Source of the DNA: Haberlea rhodopensis
Lineage: Eukaryota > Streptophyta > Magnoliopsida > Lamiales > Gesneriaceae
Length of the DNA: 64,000 nt
NCBI GenBank assembly: GCA_907163345.1
Contig: CAJQUN010000001.1
Location: 1,860,001 to 1,924,000 of the forward strand
Direction: 5' to 3'
The first letter of the stretch is position 1. The number at the start of each line of letters is the position of its first letter. This document shows, in pieces, positions 35,102 to 47,600 of the stretch. The notes beneath the pieces are model-generated. The model saw nothing but the letters and a program-made list of their open reading frames with translations, ran no database searches and had not been told where the DNA came from. The position numbers and the translations under genes are program-made.

Positions 35102-38100
35102 GATTTTTTAAACGCAGCTCATTTATGTTAGTTGGATTATCTTAAAAGCTACATATATAACTGATTGATGAACGCCTAACTCGTGGACTCCACTGACCTT
35201 GAATTTACTAAGAGCTGCTTATATACGTCTTTGCGGCCTTGGATGATCGTTCTGTGGGCTCGTTTTTTATGCGATTGTGTTTTATCTTTCATGATTGTAG
35301 CGGATGATGTATTTAACAGTTTTTTCATTGGCATAAGACTGAGATTAATAAGTCAAGTATATGGCCTGTTTTATATCTCGGATGAAGCTGTCGACTCAAT
35401 CTTGGAATAATGTAAACGAGTATACATCTCTCAAACCAAATATCTTTGTTAGCGTTGCAAAGGTATGGTTCATTTGTGTATGTTCAAATATTGTGACAAA
35501 ATTTAAAAATATTTTCTTTTAAAGGGAGAGTGTTGGATCCCATGGCACACAGATCCAACACATTTGGGTCGGGTTTGATCGAGGTTAAATGGTATGGGAC
35601 GGGTAATTATATTTGTTTTTTGTATCCGTAGGCAAGGGGAGGGTATGACCCTCGCTCAAAATTTTTTTATAACCCCATGAAATTGTATTTAACCTCCCTA
35701 AATAATTGCAAATTGCCCTTTTAAAATTGTTATTCATCCCCCTAAATATTTTTTGTCACGTTTAACAGTTTTTACCCTCGTCAACTTAAATTTTAAATCC
35801 GTCCCAGTATATGAATTTGGGTTGGGTAGTTGGTTTTATAGGATAGACTCATACCCAACCCTTTAATTTAGGATTTTCAAATGTGAATATTACTCCTTTC
35901 TAAATATATCATGGGGCCATTGAATCCCATAGATTTATATAATACAAGAAAAGCAACAATTATTTTAAGATGATAAAATCACCTTGCATTATCATACTAA
36001 TCGGCCCGTCCGTTTGAATATTTGTTTTTTTAAATCCCCTTGAACTTTGAGGCATGTTTTATTCGGTCCTCTTCTCGTTCTCACAAAACGACCGAAATCT
36101 ATGGATTCCGCTCGACGCATTAATTATTTATCAATAATTCAAGTGTCAAAAAAAAATTTAAAATTTCATTAAAGCATGCACACATGTTTTTTGGAAGAGG
36201 TGAAATTTGCTTCTCCTTAAATAGTGGAACGGGATAGTTTGAGAAATGACATTGATCAAACATTTTTTTGGATTTATGATCTTATTTAAAAATTTGTTTT
36301 GCAAAATGACTTTTAAACACAAATAAAAAACAAATGGCAAGACAAATGTCAAAAATTGAAAATGTTATATTTCAAAATTATTGTCAAACAAAGATTATTT
36401 GTTTAAATAATCCTTAAAACAATTCGATAACTGGGTTGGACTAGAAAGGTTTGAAGTCCAACACAATCACACCGAGGACTACGCGTAATGCCATGATATA
36501 GTGAAGTAAATTGGTGACTCGAGCAAGCTGGAAATTGAAGCATCGAGAACAGAAAAAAGGTTGAAGGGGAACTCTGCACTAAAATCTTCTCTATCGGTGT
36601 GGCTTCAATCAGAGCAATAGGCGAGAAGAGTAATTCAGTTCAGACTTGAGAACGCTACTAATTCAATTGAATTTCCGTCAAGCCAGTGAATTTGCATAAA
36701 ATTTTGGACATCTCAAACCTATGTTACAAATTAATGTTTTGCAAGATTCTGTTTTTTTTTTTTTAAATACACAATCCCTCCTTTCCATTTATTTCTGGGT
36801 TAGAATTCATAAGCAATCTCTCACACGGGCCCTTGCCCGAAAAACTCTTTATCGAAAGTGAATTTTTCTTTTCTGTTTGAATTGTGATTTGTGAACTTAT
36901 TATTGTATAAAGGGATGCCGAAAATAAATATCACAGAAGAATGAAGATGACAAAATTCTTTAAAGTAAAATAACCCCGCGTTGATTGGCAATAAGGTTAC
37001 AAGTATATTTCTACTTCAAAATCGTAATATCACAGAAGAATGAAGATGACAAAATTCTATACTTTTTGGTAATGAATGATATGAATATTTGAATGGACAG
37101 ACTATCAATTGTGTTTCTTGCATATGTTGTTGGATTTTAATTAAAGTTGAGCCTTTTTTGTTGAAAAAAACATGAAATTGCTTTTCTTTTGGCGGGCATG
37201 TGAGTGGATGGTGGGAGGGAATTGTTGTGCTAGAATAACTAAAATAAAGTGCAAGCATCATATACATACAAGAATACAGATATTTACGTGGTTCGACAAT
37301 TGCCTACATCAACGAGAGGCAAACACAATTTTATTGGAAATTTCAGACAATAATTACAAGATCTCTAGGATCACCTCACAACTCACATATACTATATACT
37401 GGTACAGAAGCTCAAAAACTTTTTATATGAAGATATTATAGACTTTGGGGATAATTTCCAGAGATGAGTTTGAGGAGTATTTATAGGTGACTATTCCAAG
37501 CCTCCAAATAAACAGTATTGCACATGAAATTTAGCAACCAGCCATGACCATCCAATGCTTCTGGAAATGGCTATCATCGGCAGAACGGGTTCCACCAATA
37601 ATTTTGGTTATCTTGGTGTCAATTTAGACTTGGAGCATAGGATGGTGTATGTTATTGGTGAAAATTGTATTTTCCTTTCGTTTTCTCTTTCTTTTTCTTA
37701 TGTGTTGATGAATGATAAACATTTTTGGGTTGGATAAGTTGTAGTTGAATTTCTTGCATTTGTTGTAATGTTTGATAGCATTGGTTTTACACTGCAACTG
37801 CTTTTCTTTGGGTGGGAGCAAGAATTGAAATGTTTGCGAATCCAGGCCTCTGTCGTTAGACAGATGAAAGCTTCTGAGGGCAATGCAGTGGACGTTGATC
37901 CACCCCAGCTCACAAGCCGTTTGAGGATTCTCCTACAATCCAGTCCATTCAAACGTCTTTGATTCGACTACTCCACAACTTTACGGGACTAGCCTCGAAG
38001 CCAGCAAGTTTTCTGCATTTTCTTTCTGTCACACGAGTAATGCTAGTCAACTCACTATTCTTGTCACACTCTAGGCCGCACAAGCACGACTGCACAATAA

Positions 38101-38300
38101 ATTTCTATAGCAACTACTTTATATACTTCCTAAGATCTACGAGAATGGTTAGCCCAAGTTGCTCTAGAATGGTTAGCCCAAGTTGCTATAATAGTCCATT
38201 GTAAACCTTTATAAACCACTTTAAACTTTTATCCACAACCAATGTGGGACAAGGGCACTAAAGTTCCAATGTAGGGTAAAGATTTCCTCACAGTGTTTTG
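35102..38300. other. Intergenic DNA with repeat-like segments
   Basis: After the FLZ 3' region this stretch is AT-rich with decayed repeats, including a CGACCCG/GGGTTGG-type fragment near 35565-35830. A 33-base direct repeat lies at about 36926 and 37025. Sequence with ATTTACGTGGTTCGAC around 37286 is often seen in plant LTR-element ends. At 38141-38190 two copies of a 24-base unit with GGTTAGCCCAAGTTGCT stand in tandem. A short gene-like segment at 37834-37962 is described separately. Confidence 0.4.
37846..37962 (+). pseudogene. Isolated exon-like coding fragment, unrecognised
   Basis: After an acceptor-like GAATCCAG, an open frame reads ASVVRQMKASEGNAVDVDPP, then QLTSRLRILLQSSPFKRL, then TGA. 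Composition and codon use look coding in contrast to the AT-rich surroundings. No start codon, partner exon or family could be recognised. It may be the last exon of an unrecognised gene or a gene piece captured by a transposon. Confidence 0.3.
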
Positions 38301-38644
38301 GTAGTGAAGCTTCCTATCAGTGAATTCCTGACAGTGTAAAGTTAGTGCTTTTTTATACCTGTCATATTGCAATCTTACTCACCATATGCGACGGGCATTT
38401 CTGATTGCTTTGTAATTAAGGAAATTAGAATAAGTTTTGCTTACTTTTTTCCCTTCTGATAAATAATTTTTTAATATCGTCAAATTATAGAAGTCACAAT
38501 TTCAACTATTGATGAATTTTGAAGGTTAAATAGTTATATAAGCACTATTTGATGCTTTATTTAGTTATAAAAACACTCTCTAAATTCTAACATTCCTTAG
38601 CCAGAAAATAACACAACAAATGCATATAAATGGAGAAAGATCCA

Positions 38645-41600
38645 TCACCAAAATCTCCAGGGGTCCTTATAAGGAGGAACATAATTTTCTGTTGGAGGGA
38701 GGAGTCGGAACGATGCCGCGGTTTTCTCCAGGAAAGGCCCCATCTGCATAACAAAACAACAGTGAAACAATATTCTCATCCAACACGACCTAAGAAAGAT
38801 CAGTCACCCTTCCGACTATAACTACTCTCAGATTTCAAGCTTTTTGTTAGCTTATGTAGCTAGCCTCAATATCTTTGATTCCGTTCCTAATGGTAGATCA
38901 AGAATTCAAGGAATCTAAGATATACACGTGAGCAGAATGAAGTTTGTCCAAAGCAAAATTACACTTACTTTGTCCCATTGCTTGCTTAGAGTTGAAGCAC
39001 TAAGAGAGTACAAATAACCTGCGAGAGAGCTCTGCAAGATTACTAAAGAACAACAAGAAAAGCCATTTATAGGATCAGGACAACATAGGATTTTTTCCAT
39101 TTTCCATTTAACATTTTCCATTTAACATTTCAAGACCTTGGGTGATCTAGCACTCAATTATGTGAAAATGACCGGATTTCTTGAGCTGATTAGGAAAATC
39201 AACTCACAATGGTAGAGCTGCACGAAACAGTTAACGTGGAAAATGCTCATAATGGTCTCACACGCACACACATAAACTTATCTTACCATCACGTTCAGCT
39301 GTTGAAGCAACAAAATGTCTGTAAAGATTTGGTTCCTGAAACTGCATCATTCACCAAATGTGATGATTAAGGACATACGCAAGCCGATATTCTTCTAATT
39401 CTTCTGTTGTAAATGAATAAGGCAACTTACAGATTTTGTCGGTGACTTTCGAACCAGGTATTCGTAATACCAATAAGATTCACCATCAATCTGAGAGCAA
39501 AAATAAATATGACAAGCTCAGTGTAAAAGATGTCATATTACAGCACCAGGATTAGTGTTGCTGCTAGTTGAAACGAATAGATCAGAGTATAATAATCATT
39601 TACTTACTATCGAAGAATGTGCATCAAGAACTGAACTTTCATCCATTCGCTGGCTAGAGGTTACCCGCTGTATATAACAATAGGATCCAATTCAAAGCAT
39701 TTTATGGGAGAGAATGGCCCACTATTCGCAAGTTATTTAGTGTTGACCAAATGTAGCAAAACAAGTACCCATTCAACTCTTGCAGGTTTTCTATGAAAAT
39801 TGTCTTAAAAAGAAGGCATGGGCCAGCAGGCTCATACATAGATGTCAAGAATATTACATAAATATTATATAGATAGATATAGTAGTATTTGATATGATAT
39901 GATATTATTTGATTTATAATATAGATGGTAATTAGCAGATTTGGCAGAATCTTAGGATTCTTAGACATGTAATTTTATACTATATAATGAAATAAGTGCT
40001 CTATTGAAAAGGCATTGAGTTTGGTATTGAGATTCAGATTTATTGACATGGTATCAGAGCCAGTTTAAAACAAAAAGGGAGCTAGGGTTTTACAGGCTTG
40101 CTGGGCTTCTGCCCCCAGGCTTAATCGCCTTCTTTCTAGCGGCAGTACTGGGGGCAGGCGGTGGTTGTTGTTTCTTTGTTGTTTTTTTTTTCTTCGTGTA
40201 CTGTTTGCGCAACAATCTGTTCCTTTTTGTCAAATTTTCCATGGCCGAATCTTGCACGATGTCTTGGGTTTGCGATTACTGTAGCTCGCATACTATTCAT
40301 CGTCTTTTTACTGTTCATTGTATAGTGTTCATCGTTTTTACTGTTCATCATGTTACTATTCATCGCATTTTTCCCGTCCAATCTCCTTTCTTTGATTTTG
40401 GAATGATCGTGACTTTCATTGGGATACTCTTTCGTGAAATCACTGTGTGAGTTCCTGGAATTTGGTCACAACCCCTCTGTTTGTTCTCAGAGAGTGGTTG
40501 AATCTTTTTGTTCGGAATATTTTTCTGTTGGTGCTCGCAAATCAATTGGATTTGCTCTCGGTCGATCCGTTTGACGCTGTGGCAAAACTTTTCTTGATTT
40601 TGGTGCGCATACGTGTCTGGGTCTTCGGTTTTGTGCGTTTATTCTTCGTTCCACTAATCGCTGGAATTTTTGGTTCTTGCTGCAGTGGTTTTGTTCGTCT
40701 CGATCCAAAATTACATCGTAATTTTTTTGGGTCACTGACTAGTTGGTGGTTTAGGGCTTTTGGAATTTTTTTGGCATCGATCGCGTAGGGTCTTTACCTC
40801 AGCAACTTTAATATTGATGATTGTTCCCATGTACCTATTCCAAAGATACTTTCTTTAGAATCAAAACTCGTTGCTTTTGGCCACAACATCAAGCCGTTGT
40901 ATGCTTCTGTGGGTCAAGCATCATATGGACTTACGATCTAGCTTTCGCGATTTGTTGTTATTGCAGGCTGTATATCTTCTTCATCATTTGTTCTGGGGCT
41001 GGAATCTTTGTTTTGTGGCTTCTGCTCGCTTTTGGGGACCTAGGTGACCACAACACTTCTGGTGTTTGTGGTGATCGGTACTTTTGCCGCGGCGTTTGCG
41101 TGTCCTTGCACTTGTGAGTTTTAGCCTGACACTGTTGTTGTACGTTTTAGCCTGACACTGTTGTTGTGTGTTTTAGCCTTGCACGGTTGTTGTGCGTTTG
41201 AGCCTTGCACGGGTGCTGTGCGTTTATACTTTTGTTGCGGTGCGAGACATATTTTGCACAAGTGTTTGCGCCGGATTTGCCCGACTATGGTGTTAATTCT
41301 TCTAAGGCGGACTATTTGGATTGGTAAATTGATGATTTTTGATCGGCCAGTATCAATTTGATGGGGGATGTCAAGAATATTACATAAATATTATATAGAT
41401 AGATAGATATAGTAATATTTGAATATAGATGATAATTAGCAGGAAGAATCTTAGGGACTCTTAGACATGTAATCTTATACTATATAACGGAATAAGTGCT
41501 CTATTGAAACGACATTCAGTTTTGAGATTTAGATTTATTGACAAGAGAGATCAAAATGTTGTTTAGAGTTTAAAAAATGAGTCACGAAATATTCATAAGT

Positions 41601-44600
41601 TAAATCATATAATATAGTTTGAAATTCCTTTGTTATACCTTGAATGAATTAAGGCACAACAATTAGGCTGAAATACACTTGTGATTACATTGACTTTCAA
41701 TTCCTTCAATTATATAAAGAGAATGGCCGGTGGTTTCAAAAGAGGCTTCATCAATAATATTTCACCAAAACACCATTTTTACCATTTTTCTCTTCACTTT
41801 ATTTACCATTTTATCGTACATAAATATTGTAACTCTTGGATATTATAGTGGAATTTATACTGGACTAGGTCCCGTGGTTTTTTCCCTTATTTTGGGGTTT
41901 TCCACATAAAAATCGTGTGTCTCATTTAATTTATGCTACACGGTAATTTTTTGACATAACATTGGCGCCGTCTGCGGGAACATTGAGCTAAGGCGTGAGA
42001 TTATGAAGACATGGCTATGAAAAGAGGAACATAAGCGGGAGAAATTTGGGGAAGATGATTGAACGAGTTAAAGCGTGGAGATCTAGGAAGGGGATCAACT
42101 TCCAACAAAAACTTGTCAATAAACTTCATCCATAATACATGCAGCTCTCCATTGGATTCTTTCAACAGATAAGTACTCATTAATGCTTAATTACTTTATA
42201 ATTATTATATGATTGACTAAGGAATATGTGCTATGCCAAGAAATATGAGTAGCCTACATCATATATATACTGTTGTACATTTGTGAAATGTGTATGCTAT
42301 GATGAAATTTCATTAATTTAATATTTTACTGTTGTCATTCCCTTTAAATGAGAGCTCATCCCTTGAGAAGCTCGTCCCCTGGAGAGCTCACCCCTTGAGA
42401 AGCTTGTCCCCTGGAGAGCTCATCCCTTGAGAAGCTCGTTCCCTGGAGAGCTCACCCCTTGAGAGCTCATCCCTTGAGGGGATGACTCATCCCCTGGAGA
42501 TCTCATCCCTTGAGAAGCCCATCCTTTGAGGAGCTCATCCCTTGAGGAGTTCATCCCATTCCTTGAGAAGCTCATCCCCTTGAGGGATCGTCCTCTGGAG
42601 AGCTCACCCCTTGAGAAGCTCATCCCCTAGAGAGCTCATTCCTTGAGAGCTCATCTCCTGAGAGCACATACTTAGGCCTCCACTCGGCCTCATACTTTGG
42701 CCTCACCTTGGCCACATTCTTAGGCCTCCAGTCGGCCTCATTCTTAGGCTTCATCTCGGCCTCATTCATTGGCCTCATCCCGTCCTCCTCAGATTGGTCC
42801 TCATCATATTGGTCTTGGTTAGTTTGGCCTCGGGTAAAAGATAAAAATAAATAAATAATAATAATAATAATAATAAAAATGAGATGAGATGAGAAGAATC
42901 TGAGAGCATGAGATGAGAAGAATCTGAGAGCATGAGACTAACACAATGAGGCGAGGGAGGGCTAACATACAGAATGAGGCGAGGGAGGGCTAACATATGA
43001 ATGAGGTAAGTGAGGGCTTAACATAAAGAATGAGGCGAGGGAGGGCTAACATACATAATGAGGGAAGGGATGGCTTAACATACAGAATGAGGCGAGGGAT
43101 GGCTAACATACAGAATGAGGCGAGGGAGGACTAACATGCAGAATGAGGTGAGGGAGGGCTAACATAAATAATGAGGCGCGGGAGGGCTAACATATTAAGG
43201 AGGTGAGGGAGGGCTTAAAATAAAGAATGAGGCGAGGGATGACTAACATATGAATGAGGCGAGGGAGGGCCTAACATGCAGAATGAGGCGATGGAGGGCT
43301 AACATAAAGAATGAGGCGAGGGAGGGCTAACATATGCATGAGGTGAGGGAGGGCTAACATATGAATGAGGTGAGGGAGGGCTTAACATACAGAATGAGGC
43401 GAGGAGGGCTAACATACTGAATGAGGAGAGGGAGAGCTTAACATACAGAATGAGGCGAGGGAGGATTGGCATATGAATGAGGCGAGGAAAGGTTGAGATA
43501 CATTATCAACTTCGTGAGGGTTATGAGAGTTCAGTTATCTTTTATTGACTCGGATATAATGAGATTTATTTGCTCAATATCTTATTAGCTTGGAATGTCT
43601 GTTACCGGAGGTCGAATGGCTTTGTTTGCTCGGGATATTTCTTATTTCCGGAATTCGGATGAGCTCTATCCGCTCACGATATTTATAACTGGAGTTTGGA
43701 CGAGCTTTACGTGCTTAGCATATTTATTATGGAGTCCTAATAAATTTTAGTAGCTCGAGATGTTCCTTGACTCGGGAATTCAAATACGCCTTCTTTAAGT
43801 AATCGGATATAATGAGCTTTATTTGCTCAGGGTCTTATTAGCTCGGGATTTCTATTGATTCATTTTTTGTCGGTATGGACAATCTCAGGATGACTTTAAT
43901 TTCTGTGCTGATGCTCGGTTATCTCAGTCAGTCTAGATATCAGTTTACACTCGGTTATCTCAGCCTCAGTCTCCCGGGTCAGCAGTTCAGGTCAGTTCAA
44001 GATTCTCAATCACCTCAGTTAATTCAGGAATTCTGTCCACCTCATGTTAAGCGTGGCCCAATATGGTTATGCCGAACACCGACTTTTTAAGAGATTTCAT
44101 CAACATACTATCGTAAGGCCGACCAGAATACTTTATGAACTATAATTACCAGAGGCTCCCATCGCCATGATTATACCACTTATACACTATATTACAGTGA
44201 TGAGCTCAAGACCTTCATCAGCGCAGTTCTTGAAGCTCAGTTCATCTCAGTGTGAATCTACATGAAGTCATGTTACATTGTGGTTTTATCCTAGATATAT
44301 TCAAAGTATGAAATTCAGAAATTCCAAGAAGGACGCATAGATACTTCTGGCCTAATACTGGAGTCAAGACTACGAGTTACACTCTAGCTCGTTATTCCTT
44401 GAATGATTAAGGCATAACAATTAGCCTGAAATGCACTTGTGAGACCTCGGGATATATATTAGAAAATACCTAATATAAATAAAATACCCGGGAAGAGAAG
44501 GGACACCACCCGGGAAGAGAAAGGACACCACCCGTGAAGAGAAAGGACACCACCCGTGAACAGAATAGACACCACTCGGGAAGAGGAGACACCACCCGGG

Positions 44601-47600
44601 AAGAGAAGGAAACCACCCGGGAAGAGAAGAGTCACTACCCGGGAAGAGGACTCGGGAAGAGAAGGAAAACACCCGAGAAGAGACTCGGGAAGAGAAGAAC
44701 CAGGGCACGGAATTTGATATGGAATTGACACAAATACACGCAAGCATGATGACACCTCGCATTTCAAGTTCCAATAAAGTGTCATGATGGACAAAAGCAT
44801 GATAAAGACATGTCAGATAAAATGATTACATTGACTTTCAATTCCTTCAATTATATAAAGAGAATGACCGATGGTTTCAAAGGAGGCTTCAGCAATAATA
44901 CTACACCAAAACACAATTTTTACCATTTTTCTCTTGACTTTATTCACCATTTTATTGTACATAAATATTGTAACTCTTGGATTATAGTGGAATTTATACT
45001 GAACTAAGTCCCGTGATTTTTTTTCTCCTTATTTTGGGATTTTCCACGTAAAAATCGTGTGTCTCATTTAATTTCTGCTACATAGTAATTTTTTGATATA
45101 ACATCCTTGATTCCCCTTTTCTAGCTTCGCAAACTTGAAAATAAATCAGAATCGGGAGGGATAATTTAATAGCTGTGGAAACATGATGAACAAAAAGTAT
45201 ATTGTACGTGTTAAACAAGAGAGTCAAGATACCAAAGCAGACTTGTCAGCCAAAATGGAATCAGCAACATCTTTTGGACTCCACGTACTTTTGTCCTTAG
45301 ATCTCAAGAACAGTGTATTGGGGGGACCTATCTGAACCAAAGAGTATAAAACAAAATTCTTACAGGAAAAACTGTTAAGACATCGTGTCAAATTGAAAAA
45401 AAAAAGAAGCAGAACCAACTCACTGAAACAGAGATTATGAGGTTATCAATGAAATCTACTCTCTCGGAAACAATGCGGAGCCGTGCATCAGCTGTATGAT
45501 ATGATAGATCAATAAATGAGTAAGTAAGTTGATGCAAGCATTGTCAAAATCTCATTTCACTCTGAAGATACTCAAGCAGTTTCATCTATTTCAACCATCT
45601 ACAACACTGACAATAGCATTAAAAAGCATAGGTGGCATGGACTGACAACATATTGACACTTTTACTCGCATAATTTGCACTTAAAATATGATAGAGCAAA
45701 CTAACTTACGGGACAACGGTGCAGCTGATGAATAACGCTCCGGTTTTCTTGATTCAACCCTTCAAATAGATGAAAAGAGTGAGGTTCCTACAATTTCACG
45801 ATACAAGCTTTAAAACTAAGAACATGTTATAGTATGTTTGTTCATGTGAAATAACAGTCATTCACATCACATTCAAAGAAAAAGCAGACCAAAGCATTAC
45901 AGGTTTTGAGAGGTTCTCTCGCATTCTTATTAATTTTTTTCACAAGTAATTTGCAAAAATCCTGTGTTAGAAGAAATGGGAAGCATTAGTAAGATGTTGA
46001 CGAGATCCGTGATTAAGGAATCAGTGAATTGGGACATCTCCAAATGTGGTATTTTCCATAGGACATAAAATCAATCTCCAAATCAACAAATGAAAGGTAA
46101 CAACCTATTTCCAAATTACCCATTTTTTTTAATAAGTTAGTGGATCAAGTTTAAGGTTCAAGATCTCAATTTTTCACTGCAAGCAGGGCATTGAACACAG
46201 TTATGTAGCTGGAGTTTGTCCATGACAACACACACAAATCTCGGTTTCTTGAATATTTTTAGGAGTACCAATAAGAAGATGAAGAAATGAAGTTTGTCTA
46301 ACCTGTGGTCAAACCTTAATAAAGATTGTTGCATCAAACTTATTTGGGTCCACTACCGTCCTAATCTCAAATTCTACACTACTTGATTGTTTCAGAGATT
46401 GTATTTTTTGTCACTCGCTTTGAAAATTCATACACCATGCCTCACGAGACATAAACCAAGTAAATATGTGGAGCAGTAACCAAAGGCACATGTACAGAAA
46501 TGCTTTCAGGTTTAGATAAAAATAATTAATTTGCCAGTTCTTGAATATTTTCTAGACATAGTCTGTCTTATATTCACCAATTTTCATTTAGCTATGTCTA
46601 AGTTCCAGATCTACCAGCTAAATTTAAAATACAAATGATTAAATGGCAGTGCTGAGGCCTGAGGGTGCAGCCTGTGATTGTAACATCAAACACATAAGAA
46701 TCAAACCTCCCAAATCAACTCACAAGGTTCACCACCAATGCATAGTCAAGAGAAGCGAATGTAGTGTTACTGTTGTTTTTAAGAGACAAATGGTATGTTC
46801 TGTTATGTTTCAGTATTTTTGAGAAATACATTTCTGGGAAATGAATTAGGAAAGGTGATGTACGCGTTGTTCGGTCTCTGGAAGCAAAAACAGATCTCTC
46901 ATATTACGTCAGAATGTATTGGATATTTTAACTTTTCAAATACTATGTAATTATTTTAAAATTTGAAAATCTAACATCTTGTGTAAAATATAATATAATA
47001 ACATAATTGTTTCCGACTATAACAGAAAGTCCAATATAAAATAATAATTGTACATGAGAACGCAAAAGTGACATAAAATGTAATTTTGGAAAAGAATTAG
47101 AAAACAATGTGGATATGTTTATGTTTCTGGGCAATAAAATAGACAAACATTGCCCAGCATCCTTAAACACAAATCATAACTGACATCAGACACGATAAAA
47201 ATTGAATATCAATACATCATGAGTTTCAAAAGTTAGCAAATTCAAAAAGTGCTCACCACTTGAAGGTAAACTTAGAGGAAGGTACTTCTGTTGGATATGA
47301 GTATGAGTAGGCATTTAATTCATCAACTAGCACATCTGTTTTTAACTTTTCCTCAGTGCAAGATCCTGCAAAGTAGGCAGTTCAACATGCAATGCAAACT
47401 AATCAACACCCAACTTAATCAAGCCCCTCATGGAAATTGGAGAACAATCTGAATTCAACCCTGTCATAGCTATATACCAACCCTTAGTATCTTTAATTTC
47501 CCACGAGAACAAAACTATCAATATGGTTGGACTTAGCAGGATAAGTACAGCAGGTTTCTCTCCGCTCAAAGCAATAAAATTCAAACTTCATGCATGGTTT

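Larger units (their letters stand above)
41631..45103 (+). mobile_element. Non-autonomous Ty3/gypsy-type LTR element rich in tandem arrays
   Basis: The left LTR is 41631-41961 (331 bp, TGTTAT...ATAACA). The right LTR is 44390-45103 (714 bp, first base mutated to C, ending ATAACA). Perfect TCCTT duplications flank the element. TGGCGCCGTCTGCGGGAA follows the left LTR after one or two bases, the primer-binding site common in plant Ty3/gypsy (Tat-lineage) elements. The 2.4-kb interior has no gag or pol. It is largely tandem arrays: CTCATCCCTTGAGAAG-type (42350-42660), TAGGCCTC..CGGCCTCA (42665-42795), about 20 units of about 28 bp (42945-43495) and degenerate CTCGGATATAATGAG units (43540-43860). 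The right LTR alone carries a further 11-unit array. Tat-lineage elements are known for tandem repeats in their non-coding parts; this copy is an extreme coding-less case. Confidence 0.9.

Noticed and set aside
37846..37962. WHEP or tRNA-synthetase domain suggested by VRQMKAS
   Set aside because: Only a few residues agree; the remainder does not fit a WHEP helix-turn-helix, so no function is assigned.
40043..40788. Frames in the copia-type element that might encode gag
   Set aside because: Hydrophobic, T-rich translations with no gag, CCHC or protease motif; the first begins inside the LTR/PBS.
42420..42623. Minus-strand Ser/Gly-rich repeat protein
   Set aside because: Frame produced by tandem array 1 of the gypsy-type element; periodicity comes from DNA repeats.
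42945..43495. Possible CRISPR-like array
   Set aside because: Units are directly adjacent and imperfect with no unique spacers; it is a minisatellite inside a retroelement of a plant.
44421..44800. Repeat proteins (SSRV, LPGW) over the right LTR
   Set aside because: Frames produced by the 22-bp array in the LTR.
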